Below, piece after piece: positions 27,001-34,813 of a stretch of 46,530 nt of DNA. Source of the DNA: CAZADS01 sp964483985 (GTDB taxonomy: Bacteria; Pseudomonadota; Alphaproteobacteria; Thalassobaculales; Thalassobaculaceae). The first letter of the stretch is position 1; every line of letters starts with the position of its first letter. Position numbers and translations under genes: made by a program. The stretch covers positions 1-46,530 of the forward strand of contig CAZADS010000031.1 of assembly GCA_964483985.1 (NCBI GenBank). The letters run 5' to 3'. Under the pieces are notes generated by a model. It was not told the origin of the DNA and searched no databases. It saw nothing but the letters and a program-made list of their open reading frames with translations.

Positions 27001-27532
27001 TTATAATACAAAGCATCTGAAAATAGGAAATATCATTCATTATCTTTTACAATGGCTATCTATTTTACCCACTGCTTTACGTGAAGAGGCTGCGAATGAA
27101 TTTCTCGGTCGCCCTGTTCACGGTTTAAATGATGCGGAAAGGCAATATTGCAGTGAAAAAACACTTAGTTTGTTATCGAACCAAAAATTCAGAGACGTTT
27201 TTTCTGACCAGGCCGTTACTGAAGTGCCAATTGTCGGGACTGTGTATTACAACAAGAAAAAATTGTCGATTGCTGGGCGAGTTGATCGAATGTTGATTAC
27301 TTCGGAAGAGGTATGGGTTATTGACTTTAAAACAAGCCAAACCGTGCCTACAGAGTTACGTGAAATCCCTACAACTTATTTTGAACAAATGGCAGCTTAT
27401 CGCATCCTTTTAAAAGCCATATACCCAAAACACTGCGTTCGATGTAGCTTGCTTTGGGTAGATATGCCAATACTAATTGACTTGCCTAAGCGCTCTTTGG
27501 AAAATACTGGTTTTAGTCTAAAGATTCATTGA
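24038..27532 (+). CDS. addA: Double-strand break repair helicase AddA
   Basis: A UvrD/Rep-type superfamily 1A helicase fused to a RecB-type nuclease, 1164 residues from ATG 24038. Walker A reads AAAGSGKTKTLTDR near residue 37. Motif Ia/II regions include LCLTFTKSAAAEMQ and LIDEAQDTNDEQW, and motif VI reads RRLLYVAMTRAEDRLY. The C-terminal nuclease domain has GRVDRML and VWVIDFKTSQ. GTG 24032 is an in-frame alternative, but ATG 24038 makes the ATGA overlap with addB, which fits coupled synthesis of the two subunits. Chi-like recognition, if any, cannot be read from the sequence. Thioredoxin follows about 100 bases later. Confidence 0.95.
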   Translation: MISKCLLPKVTSEKAEALRLQQIASDPALSVWVAAAAGSGKTKTLTDRVLRLLLSGVSPERILCLTFTKSAAAEMQNRVSKHLAGWAVADDCRLKFDLNNLTGTQAREPLVEHARGLFTTVLDAPDGLQFQTIHSFCQSVLRKFPLEAGVMPQFQVLDERKSEDHIRSALKSMTFGASKTAGTHLSKALITVSSTITESGLFDLIKTLFSERFRFLKSIDEAGGLVELGRVIRQHLELDLGITNSELFENSFAENAFNVSGIKTCISAMKIGNKRDKANAKVLDNWIKNKKSRMKDYPAFRSVFLTKNGALRARLTTKSVVKSNPEVDRVLKYEGERLIIFENKRRALRIADRTLAIVEIAYSVLQLYESEKHFNGLLDYDDLILKTLDLFSRPGIASWALFKLDGGLDHILIDEAQDTNDEQWYIIEKLTEEFFTHLECEENSLIPTRTIFAVGDIKQSIFSFQRADPQSFLNMREKFSSRVKSSKRGWQGVSLNVSFRSTSAVLTAVDAVFNARSGEVYNGVGVLERGQDKTLIPIFHKVHRKGDGGRAELWPMEISDQGYANESWSLPIVQLEHDQPQRRLANKIGDKISQWLKNGEILESKGRLIRPSDIMILVRRREPFMHEMVKALKDRRIEVTGIDRVRLTDQLAVMDLVAFGHFLLLPHDDLNLATVLKGPLVGLSEEDLLFLCMNRERPRLWDELNARAQQDNHLSKVYRELNNWLKIAQRIQPYELYSQLLSTGGRRQILERLGPDVGDSIDEFLNQMLEYQSTSIPSLQGFLHWMSAAEFESKRDLETAQSDQVRILTVHAAKGLQAPIVFLPDTSPAPNGNSNVLWSKKEGLVDVPLWSVGSNSDDSVAHSIRLEEAEKLHQEYRRLLYVAMTRAEDRLYISGWGSRKDNSATTWYQMVKAGFETIAERQGDSLVIESKQLNPVESETSKSMTGLQKLRDLPPWANSIPAKTTNYLETVYPSGITENNTARSPFHNYNTKHLKIGNIIHYLLQWLSILPTALREEAANEFLGRPVHGLNDAERQYCSEKTLSLLSNQKFRDVFSDQAVTEVPIVGTVYYNKKKLSIAGRVDRMLITSEEVWVIDFKTSQTVPTELREIPTTYFEQMAAYRILLKAIYPKHCVRCSLLWVDMPILIDLPKRSLENTGFSLKIH

Positions 27533-27635
27533 ACGATTTCCTTGACGAATGGAGCGGCGGTTTTTAAATTTGAATTGTATGTTGAAGAGATAAATAAAAA
27601 TGGCGCGCGGATAAAATAAACTAGGAGTGAATGAG

Positions 27636-27965
27636 ATGAGCACCCTAAAAATCACGGATTCAACTTTTTCCAGTGACGTATTACAAGCAGAGAAACCTGT
27701 TCTGGTAGATTTTTGGGCTGAATGGTGTGGCCCATGTAAAGCGATTGCTCCTGCACTTGAAGACATTGCTAAAACATTGGGTGATAGGGTCAAAATAGCG
27801 AAATTGAATATTGATGATAATCCATCAACACCATCAACCTATGGGGTGCGTGGCATACCCACTCTAATGCTATTTAGAGACGGTGAAGTAACTGCTACAA
27901 AAATTGGAGCTCTACCAGCTAATAAACTTAGTGCCTGGATAGAGGATGCACTTGGTGATAGTTAA
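27636..27965 (+). CDS. trxA: Thioredoxin 1
   Basis: A general cytoplasmic dithiol reductant of 109 residues. The redox-active motif is WAEWCGPCK with Cys31 and Cys34, followed by the cis-Pro region GIPTLMLF at about 75-82. ATG 27636 is chosen over the in-frame GTG at 27627 because AGGAG at 27623-27627 lies eight bases upstream and would be overlapped by the GTG. It follows addA by 103 bases and is convergent with folC, the usual alphaproteobacterial arrangement. Confidence 0.97.
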   Translation: MSTLKITDSTFSSDVLQAEKPVLVDFWAEWCGPCKAIAPALEDIAKTLGDRVKIAKLNIDDNPSTPSTYGVRGIPTLMLFRDGEVTATKIGALPANKLSAWIEDALGDS

Positions 27966-28017
27966 AATTCTAAATTAAATTATCAGAAATTCTTCTTGAA
28001 TGAACGAGCTGTAGTTT

Positions 28018-29313
28018 TTAGCTATGCTTTTTTAAGATTATTCCAGCTAGATACAAGGAACCACATATCAGAATAATGGCGGGACCTTTAGTTTCTTTTA
28101 CGATCTGTTCGACCGCATGGTTTACATTCCGGGCTGTTTTTGCTTTTAGGCCAACTTGTTTCGCTGCTTCGGTTGCGGAGTTTGGGGCAATAGAATTAAT
28201 TTGCCCTGGAATTGAAATGGTATGAACTAAAGTCACCAACCCGCGGAAAGAATTCAGAAAATCTTTAGGATCACGCGTATTTAGGGCGCCGTATATTAAA
28301 TGAACGATAATATTGGGTTTAACTGTGCACCATTCTCTAATAACTTCACAAATTGCTACAGCAGCGCTTGCATTGTGGCCTCCATCTACCCAAAGCTGAA
28401 TTTCTTTTGGCAAAACCCGAAGTAAAGGGCCTTTTCTAATTCTCTGTAGTCGTCCTGGCCAGATCGTTTTCTTTAATCCTTCTACTATGGATTCTTTTTC
28501 CACTGGGAACTTTTTTGTTAAAAGCGTTATAGCGGCTAATGCCATCCCAGCATTATTAATTTGATGTGATCCGACTAACTTAGGTCGTGGAGTGCAAAAT
28601 GTTTGACTGCCAGTTTTAAACGTCATTCCTTTTATTGTTTTTCGAATAGACCAATCCTTTCCAAAAATGGAGAGCGGACTCCCTATTTCTAACGCTTGCT
28701 TTTGTATTACTTTAAATGCTTCATTAGTTTGTTGCCCTATGATGGCGGGGACACCGGGTTTCAGAATCCCAGCTTTTTCAAAAGCAATTTTCTCGATTGT
28801 ATTTCCTAAATATTGCAAATGATCAAGTGATATTGGAGTGATAATAGAAAGAGTGGGATGATTTACTACGTTGGTGGCGTCAAATCGTCCACCTAATCCT
28901 ACTTCGAGAAGGAGTAAATCGGCGGGTTGTCGAGAAAATGCTAAAAAAGCTGCTGCTGTGGTTATTTCAAAAAGTGTTATCGGAGCGCCGTTATTAGCTT
29001 GTTCGCATTCCAATAATAATTCTTCTAATACGTCCTCTGCAATCTCGAACCCAGAAACAGCAATCCTTTCTGAAAACCGCACTAAATGTGGCGATGAATA
29101 AGTGTGAACATTCCGACCCGCTTGTTCATAAATGGCTCGGAGTATTGCTAACGTAGAACCTTTTCCATTTGTACCTGCAATATGGATAATGGGAGGTAAT
29201 TTCTCATGAGGATTACCACAATTATTTAGTAATCGTGTTAACCGATTTAACGACAGATCGATCATACGCGGATGATAAGCTGCTAGTCGTTTTAGAATTG
29301 GGTTTGAAACCAT
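28018..29313 (-). CDS. folC: Folylpolyglutamate synthase / dihydrofolate synthase
   Basis: A bifunctional ATP-dependent ligase that adds glutamate to dihydropteroate and then to folates. The P-loop GTNGKGS is at residues 47-53. Further marks are YSSPHLVRFSERI, LLEVGLGGRFDATN and the C-terminal WVDGGHNASA with the conserved His and Asp. The length of 431 residues is normal. It starts 16 bases after accD on the same strand, so trpF-trpB-trpA-accD-folC is likely transcribed together, as in other alphaproteobacteria. Confidence 0.96.
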   Translation of the reverse strand: MVSNPILKRLAAYHPRMIDLSLNRLTRLLNNCGNPHEKLPPIIHIAGTNGKGSTLAILRAIYEQAGRNVHTYSSPHLVRFSERIAVSGFEIAEDVLEELLLECEQANNGAPITLFEITTAAAFLAFSRQPADLLLLEVGLGGRFDATNVVNHPTLSIITPISLDHLQYLGNTIEKIAFEKAGILKPGVPAIIGQQTNEAFKVIQKQALEIGSPLSIFGKDWSIRKTIKGMTFKTGSQTFCTPRPKLVGSHQINNAGMALAAITLLTKKFPVEKESIVEGLKKTIWPGRLQRIRKGPLLRVLPKEIQLWVDGGHNASAAVAICEVIREWCTVKPNIIVHLIYGALNTRDPKDFLNSFRGLVTLVHTISIPGQINSIAPNSATEAAKQVGLKAKTARNVNHAVEQIVKETKGPAIILICGSLYLAGIILKKHS

Positions 29314-29329
29314 GTTTCTTCCCGAAAAG

Positions 29330-30187
29330 TTATAGAGTTGGTTGTAAGATCAACCCTAGGATTCTTATTAACGTTTCTCGTAGGTCTTGACGTCTTACCA
29401 CTAAATCCACCATGCCATGGTCAAGAAGGTATTCTGAACGCTGAAATCCCTCAGGTAACTCCTCGCGTATCGTCTCTTCAATCACACGTTTCCCCGCAAA
29501 CCCAATAATAGCACCTGGTTCGGCAATATGTATGTCACCAAGCATTGCAAAAGACGCTGTTACGCCTCCTGTGGTTGGGTTGGTTAAAACCACTATGAAT
29601 GGAAGTCCTGCTTCCTTGACCATTTCAGTAGCTATTACGGTGCGAGGTAGCTGCATTAGCGAAAGAATTCCCTCTTGCATACGTGCACCACCAGAAGAGG
29701 GAAAGACAATCAATGGCGCTTTATGTTTTTTAGCTACTTCTGCGGCTAACAAAAGAGCATCTCCCACCGCTGTACCCATAGAGCCGCCCATAAATTCGAA
29801 CGAGAAAACCGCAGTTACTATTGGTATTTCATTTAACTCTCCGTGCGCGAGGACAATTGCTTCTTTTCTTCCTGTTTTTAATTGAGCCTCTTTTAAACGA
29901 TCCGTGTAGCGTTTTTTATCTCGAAATTTCAAAGGATCTAAAAGATTATCCTGATTTAGCTCTATTTCTGTTGAGAGACCATTATCAAAAAGCATGGCTA
30001 GCCGAGCGGTGGCACTCATATGCAGATGAAAATCGCAATTGGGGCAGACTTGGTAGTTTTCTTCTAGTTGACGATGAAAGACCATTTCCTCGCAACCTGG
30101 ACATTTGGTCCAGAAATTTTCAGGTACGTCTCGTGATTTTACTAGCGATTTAATTTTGGGTAGAACCGAATTGGTGAGCCAGTTCAT
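29330..30187 (-). CDS. accD: Acetyl-CoA carboxylase carboxyltransferase beta subunit
   Basis: This subunit of acetyl-CoA carboxylase transfers carboxyl from biotin to acetyl-CoA at the first step of fatty-acid synthesis, in complex with AccA. The N-terminal zinc ribbon uses Cys29, Cys32, Cys48 and Cys51 (CPGC and CPNC). The crotonase-like core shows FEFMGGSMG, SSGGARMQEGILSLMQ and NPTTGGVTASFAM. At 285 residues it is slightly shorter than the E. coli protein but complete. It sits 48 bases after trpA and 16 before folC. Confidence 0.97.
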   Translation of the reverse strand: MNWLTNSVLPKIKSLVKSRDVPENFWTKCPGCEEMVFHRQLEENYQVCPNCDFHLHMSATARLAMLFDNGLSTEIELNQDNLLDPLKFRDKKRYTDRLKEAQLKTGRKEAIVLAHGELNEIPIVTAVFSFEFMGGSMGTAVGDALLLAAEVAKKHKAPLIVFPSSGGARMQEGILSLMQLPRTVIATEMVKEAGLPFIVVLTNPTTGGVTASFAMLGDIHIAEPGAIIGFAGKRVIEETIREELPEGFQRSEYLLDHGMVDLVVRRQDLRETLIRILGLILQPTL

Positions 30188-30235
30188 ATGATCTATCCAG
30201 CGGCTGTTTCATAATTTTCAATATTAATGATTAAT

Positions 30236-31075
30236 TTAATGCATTTTGCCTCGGACGCCTTCTGCAAGAGTGGCGACAAAGTTGAGAACGCGTTGAGCTG
30301 TACCCTTTTTCGGTGTTCCGTCTAAATTTAGACATGCAGCGATCGCATCGACTACGGCCGATCCAACTATCGCTGCATCCGCGATTTCGGTGACGGCTTT
30401 CACGTGTTCAGGAGTCCTGATGCCAAACCCCACTGCTATGGGTAATTCCGTGTACTTTCGCAACTTCGAAACCGCGCTACTTACCAACTTAATGGGAACT
30501 TCTTGTGTGCCGGTAATACCAGTGATAGATATATAATATATAAAGCCCGATGTGTTATTTAAAACTTTTGGAATACGGTTTTCATCAGTTGTTGGGCTAG
30601 TCAATCGAATAAATGGTAATCCGGTGTGGCGAGTGGGTAAACAAAGTTCCGCGTCTTCTTCTGGAGGGAGGTCGACTACTATTATCCCATCGACTCCCGA
30701 CTCAATTGCTTCATCTAAAAACCTTTGGACACCGAAGATGTAAATGGGGTTATAATATCCCATTAACACAATTGGCGTTGATGAATTATCTTTTCGAAAC
30801 TCCTTAACCAGTGAAAGCGTTCGGTTGGTGCATCCTCCGGATTTTAATGCCCGTTGGCTAGAAGCTTGAATTGCTGGCCCGTCTGCCATTGGATCCGAAA
30901 AAGGCATCCCTAATTCAATCATGTCGGCCCCAGCATCGGGTAAGCCCTTAAGAATGTTTAGGGAAGTTTCCAAATTTGGGTCTGAAGCAGTTATAAAAAT
31001 ACCCAAAGCACTCCTGTTCTCGTTTTTTAACAGGTTAAATAAGCTATCTAATCGGTTAGATTTATATTGGTTCAC
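30236..31075 (-). CDS. trpA: Tryptophan synthase alpha chain
   Basis: It cleaves indole-3-glycerol phosphate to indole and glyceraldehyde-3-phosphate and passes indole to TrpB through a tunnel. The catalytic residues are Glu54 (MIELG) and Asp65 (SDPMADGP), matching Glu49 and Asp60 of Salmonella. The TIM-barrel phosphate site GFGIRTPEHV and VGSAVVD are also seen. The length is 279 residues. The start is GTG at 31075, whose GTGA overlaps the trpB stop, so translation is coupled with trpB, which suits equal amounts of the two subunits. Confidence 0.97.
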   Translation of the reverse strand: MNQYKSNRLDSLFNLLKNENRSALGIFITASDPNLETSLNILKGLPDAGADMIELGMPFSDPMADGPAIQASSQRALKSGGCTNRTLSLVKEFRKDNSSTPIVLMGYYNPIYIFGVQRFLDEAIESGVDGIIVVDLPPEEDAELCLPTRHTGLPFIRLTSPTTDENRIPKVLNNTSGFIYYISITGITGTQEVPIKLVSSAVSKLRKYTELPIAVGFGIRTPEHVKAVTEIADAAIVGSAVVDAIAACLNLDGTPKKGTAQRVLNFVATLAEGVRGKMH

Positions 31076-32298
31076 AATTTTCCCATTTTTTCAAGAATAG
31101 GTAGAACGGCTTCTAAATCCTTGTCGCCTCGTCCGCACATATTCATTATTATAATGTCGTCTTTAGCACGGTCCTGTATGAAAGTTGATATAAAAGCTAG
31201 AGCATGACTGGGTTCCAGCGCCGGTATAATACCTTCTAATTTTGAACAAAGCACAAAGGCCTCTAGAGCTTCTTGGTCCGTTGCACTTACGTATTTATCC
31301 CTCCCCGTTTCAAATAACCAAGAGTGTTCTGGCCCAATCCCGGGATAATCTAGCCCAGCAGAGATGGAATGTGCGTCATTAATTTGACCATCAGAATTTT
31401 GAAGCAGGTATGTTCGGTTTCCGTGAAGCACTCCTGGCGTTCCACCAGTTAATGATGCCGCGTGTTTACCACTTTCTATACCATGTCCAGCCGCTTCGAC
31501 GCCAAATATTTCAACGTCTTTATCATTTAGAAATGGATGGAATAGACCGATAGCGTTCGATCCTCCACCAATACACGCAATAAGCGCGTCCGGAAGCCGC
31601 CCTTCTGCATTTAGGATTTGTTCTTTTGTTTCAACGCCAATTACAGATTGAAAATCCCGCACCATTTCGGGATATGGGTGTGGGCCGGCGACAGTACCAA
31701 TAATATAAAAGTGAGTGCTGGCACGTGATACCCAATATCGTAGAGCTTCGTTCATTGCATCTTTCAATGTCCCAGAACCTGAAGTAACTGCTTGTATCGT
31801 AGCACCTAGTAATCGCATCCTGTCGACATTCGGTTTCTGGCGTGCGATATCCTCTTCGCCCATGAAAACCTCGCACTCCATGTTGAATAATGCACATGCG
31901 GTTGCCGTTGCAACTCCATGTTGGCCCGCGCCAGTTTCTGCAATTATTTTTGATTTGCCCATCTTTCGTGCGATTAAAATTTGTCCCATAACGTTGTTAA
32001 TTTTATGAGCACCCGTGTGATTCAATTCGTCTCGCTTAAAATAAAGTTTAGCTCCACCGAAGAACTCAGTAAGTCTGCTTGCGAAATATAATGGACTCGG
32101 ACGTCCGATATAATGTGTTTGATAATATTGTAATGTTTTCCAAAACTCGGGGTCGTCTTTGGCAGCTTTCCATGCCTTTTCTACGTTAAGAATTAATGGC
32201 ATCAAAGTTTCGGCCACATATCGACCACCAAATATCCCAAAATGCCCATTTTCATCGGGGCCAGCAACCAATGTATTTGATACCAAACTGTTTTGCAT
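31072..32298 (-). CDS. trpB: Tryptophan synthase beta chain
   Basis: A PLP enzyme that joins indole and serine into tryptophan. The Schiff-base lysine is Lys99 in NHTGAHKINN, and the phosphate-binding loop is CIGGGSNAIG. The ending block FNMCGRGDKD-like (MNMCGRGDKDLEAV) is standard. The length of 408 residues is normal for a TrpB1-type subunit that works with TrpA. It follows trpF by 76 bases. No leader peptide with Trp codons was found in that gap. Confidence 0.98.
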   Translation of the reverse strand: MQNSLVSNTLVAGPDENGHFGIFGGRYVAETLMPLILNVEKAWKAAKDDPEFWKTLQYYQTHYIGRPSPLYFASRLTEFFGGAKLYFKRDELNHTGAHKINNVMGQILIARKMGKSKIIAETGAGQHGVATATACALFNMECEVFMGEEDIARQKPNVDRMRLLGATIQAVTSGSGTLKDAMNEALRYWVSRASTHFYIIGTVAGPHPYPEMVRDFQSVIGVETKEQILNAEGRLPDALIACIGGGSNAIGLFHPFLNDKDVEIFGVEAAGHGIESGKHAASLTGGTPGVLHGNRTYLLQNSDGQINDAHSISAGLDYPGIGPEHSWLFETGRDKYVSATDQEALEAFVLCSKLEGIIPALEPSHALAFISTFIQDRAKDDIIIMNMCGRGDKDLEAVLPILEKMGKL

Positions 32299-32374
32299 TT
32301 TATTCTTATTAACCTTTTTCTTTTTATGGTTTTACAAATCTATCTTCCCAATAGTTACGTTTAATTTGAATTAT

Positions 32375-33028
32375 TTAACATTTATGAACTGCTTCTATAA
32401 AAGATAGGATTTTTGAAGATTGTTTTTCACCTGGTCTACTCTCAACTCCTGACGATACGTCTATCGACCTAGCACCACTGATTTGAATTGCTTTCTGGAC
32501 ATTTTCTGCATCTAGTCCTCCTGAAAGGAACCATGGAATATTATTTCGAAAGGACGTTAGTAATTCCCAATCAAAAGCCAGTCCATTCCCACCTGGGAGT
32601 AACGCACGAGCCTCTTCCGGTGGTTTTGTATCAAAGAGTATAATATCCGCGGATTTGTCGTATATATGAGCAAGATCTATATCTTTAGAGGTCGAAATCT
32701 TTATGGCTTTCATTATTGGAATTCGAAACAGTTCTTTAATTTTTAGTACTCTTTCGGGGGACTCGGTCCCATGGAGTTGGAGAATATGAGGTGAAACAGC
32801 CTTAACTACTTCAAATATTTTTTCATCTCGAGCGTTTACAAAAACTGCAACTCGCTTCACTGGATTAGGTATAAAACGAGCTAAATAAGCTGCATTTTGG
32901 GGAGAAATTGCGCGTGGGGAAGGTGGATAAAATATAAAACCGATGTGGTTCGCCCCTGCTTTCACAGCTACTTTAACGGTATCTATCGTTTTTAAACCAC
33001 AAATTTTTACGTCCAATACAGTGGGCAT
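32375..33028 (-). CDS. trpF: Phosphoribosylanthranilate isomerase
   Basis: It catalyses the Amadori rearrangement in tryptophan synthesis. A TIM barrel of 217 residues with catalytic Cys10 in VKICGLK and Asp190 in SIDVSSGVESRPG. The order trpF-trpB-trpA is the usual alphaproteobacterial partial trp operon, with trpE, trpG, trpD and trpC elsewhere. It begins only a base or so from the stop of the upstream lapA-like gene, which suggests that the two are cotranscribed. Confidence 0.96.
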   Translation of the reverse strand: MPTVLDVKICGLKTIDTVKVAVKAGANHIGFIFYPPSPRAISPQNAAYLARFIPNPVKRVAVFVNARDEKIFEVVKAVSPHILQLHGTESPERVLKIKELFRIPIMKAIKISTSKDIDLAHIYDKSADIILFDTKPPEEARALLPGGNGLAFDWELLTSFRNNIPWFLSGGLDAENVQKAIQISGARSIDVSSGVESRPGEKQSSKILSFIEAVHKC

Positions 33029-33029
33029 T

Positions 33030-33356
33030 TTATACCGAGGCAGTCCTGTTTATTGGTTGTTCTGATCGAAGTTGCTCTAGTTCGGTTCGCGCCATTTTCA
33101 ATTGCACCTCTAACGATCTAGCATTTCGCTTCAAAGCGTTAGACCGTTTACGACGATGACCATTAGTGACCCATGACGTTAGGAGGCCAATTAAAAAGCC
33201 ACATACCAGCATGCCGATACCCAAAAGATAAAGAGGGATATCTAGCGAACCAGGCAAGGGCCAGAAAAACAATTCTATCGCATTTCTATTAGACAATGTA
33301 AAGAGGACAAGTCCAATAGTAAAAGGTATGCTGAGGATATGCGAAATATATTTCAT
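33030..33356 (-). CDS. lapA: LapA-domain (DUF1049) inner-membrane protein
   Basis: A small membrane protein of 108 residues with two transmembrane helices at about 6-23 and 41-63, then a basic stretch and a C-terminal coiled coil (about 75-100). In E. coli LapA works next to LapB, which controls LpxC turnover and lipopolysaccharide synthesis. No lapB is next to it here. The gene often lies between ihfB and trpF or pyrF in alphaproteobacteria, as it does here apart from the inserted PaiB-like gene. Confidence 0.8.
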   Translation of the reverse strand: MKYISHILSIPFTIGLVLFTLSNRNAIELFFWPLPGSLDIPLYLLGIGMLVCGFLIGLLTSWVTNGHRRKRSNALKRNARSLEVQLKMARTELEQLRSEQPINRTASV

Positions 33357-33450
33357 AGTGCTTGATAGCTCTGCTATTTTGGATCTATCTCGTTCTTTGA
33401 CTTAAAGAGTGTATACCATGTCAAAATAGAGCTTGGATAGATGGATCCAC

Positions 33451-34077
33451 TCAGATGTCAGAAATGCCCATCATGGATGCAACTGATAGGGCATCAGATG
33501 AACCGAGACTGTTCAATTCTTTTGCTACTGAAACACGATCAGCGGCGGTGCGATTTTGGGATAACTTCCATTTAGTATTGATACTCTTGATGGTGATACC
33601 AACTCCCACGATTTCGCGTTTCATGCTGGAATAAACCGATGGCGAGATGTTTTGTATTGACCATGATTTATCTTTTTCTAATTTTTTTTCTTCAATTTTA
33701 GTCAAGTTCATTAATAATTTGTCAAGTTCAGTATCATTCAAAATTTCGGCTTTTCCTTGAACATAGGCCGCGCAATAGTTCCAAGTTGGCACTAGATTCT
33801 GCGTTTGATACCAGTCAGGTGAAATGTATGCATTTGGTCCAGAAAAGGTGATCATGAAATAACCATCAACGACATGTCGCCAAATCGAGTTCGCTTTAGC
33901 TACATGGCAACTTAGATAGCCTTTAGAACCTTCTTGAGTTTCCAAAAGAAAAGGAATATGCGCGGTATATAAAGTGTTGTTTACCACAACGATGAGTTGT
34001 CCAAAGTTATATTTTTTTATAAACCAATGTTGTTTTTCGAGGTCATCGATTAGGAAGTGTTTGGGTATGTAAGTCAT
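33451..34077 (-). CDS. PaiB-family FMN-binding transcriptional regulator-like protein
   Basis: A protein of 208 residues with the PaiB split-barrel, pyridoxamine-oxidase-like fold. The opening MTYIPKHFLIDDLEKQHWFI, the ARANPLW-like block (AKANSIWRHV), FSGPNAYISPDWY, PTWNYCAAYVQGKAEI and the late KWKLSQNR are all characteristic. In Bacillus PaiB represses sporulation and protease genes; in most proteobacteria the role is unknown, and flavin or haem binding is likely. It is flanked by gaps of 94 and 209 bases and interrupts an otherwise conserved ihfB-lapA neighbourhood, so it was probably inserted and has its own promoter. Confidence 0.85.
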   Translation of the reverse strand: MTYIPKHFLIDDLEKQHWFIKKYNFGQLIVVVNNTLYTAHIPFLLETQEGSKGYLSCHVAKANSIWRHVVDGYFMITFSGPNAYISPDWYQTQNLVPTWNYCAAYVQGKAEILNDTELDKLLMNLTKIEEKKLEKDKSWSIQNISPSVYSSMKREIVGVGITIKSINTKWKLSQNRTAADRVSVAKELNSLGSSDALSVASMMGISDI

Positions 34078-34286
34078 TAGATGATTATCTCACAGTTTAT
34101 TAATCTTAAAAAATATTGACTATGAAATTCATATAAAAAAGTACCAGATTAGCTGGCGATTTGAAGAGTTCCTCTATAACTGGACCGGGTTTTCTTTCGA
34201 GTGCGACATATAGAGTTTAATTAATGCACTGCCCTGACTAAATTGGAAATAGTCATTCGGGGAGGAAGTCTTGACAAGATAAGGTA

Positions 34287-34571
34287 TTATATTTCCGTAT
34301 TGAGACGTTCTCGAAGTTGTTTTCCGGTCTTAAAGAATGGGACGTTTTTCTGATGCACAACTACGGTATCGCCTGTGCGCGGGTTTCTACCCGTACGAGC
34401 TCCACGCTTTTTAGTGGAAAAGGCCCCAAAGCCACGTAATTCCACTCTATCACCGTTTTCCAAGGCGACGGATATTTCTTCGAAGACTGTCGTTACTATC
34501 CGCTCTATATCCCGCTGGAAGAGGTGGGGGTTGGCTTCGGCTAATCTCAATATTAATTCAGATTTAGTCAT
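34287..34571 (-). CDS. ihfB: Integration host factor beta subunit
   Basis: A DNA-bending protein of the HU/IHF family, working as a heterodimer with IhfA in replication, recombination and transcription. The 94 residues include the DNA-intercalating arm GRNPRTGDTVVV with its Pro, and the start TKSELILRLAEANPHL is typical of the beta chain. It lies downstream of rpsA on the same strand, the conserved rpsA-ihfB order. IhfB and the HU relatives are close, but the order and N-terminus favour IhfB. Confidence 0.93.
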   Translation of the reverse strand: MTKSELILRLAEANPHLFQRDIERIVTTVFEEISVALENGDRVELRGFGAFSTKKRGARTGRNPRTGDTVVVHQKNVPFFKTGKQLRERLNTEI

Positions 34572-34726
34572 GCCAGCTACACTCCCACATTTGACTAAAC
34601 ACCCTTTTTAGCCAACGGTCTGCCAAGGCGTCAGTTGAAATCCCAGCACTTCAAGATGCCAGGGCTTTAAAGATGCGTCAAGTACATCAGCTTTTTCTAA
34701 AATACTTTAGCTGATTACATAAGACG

Positions 34727-34759
34727 AAAAAAACTTTTTAAACAAAGTAGATTTTAAAG
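34727..34759 (-). terminator. Possible weak intrinsic terminator after rpsA
   Basis: On the minus strand an A/T-rich stem pairs CTTTAAA (34759-34753) with TTTAAAAAG (34742-34734), with a two-base bulge, and is followed directly by seven Ts (34733-34727). A second stem, ATCAGCT/AGCTGAT (34686-34715), follows. The stem has few G-C pairs, so read-through into ihfB is likely. Confidence 0.35.
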
Positions 34760-34813
34760 CTGCTTATTTGGATTTTGTTTTTCAAAAGTTAGTAAATTTT
34801 ATTCCTTAGTCTG

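Noticed and set aside
34235..34255. TGACTA/TAGTCA stem downstream of ihfB as a terminator
   Set aside because: Six-pair stem with a nine-base loop and no T-run on the ihfB strand.
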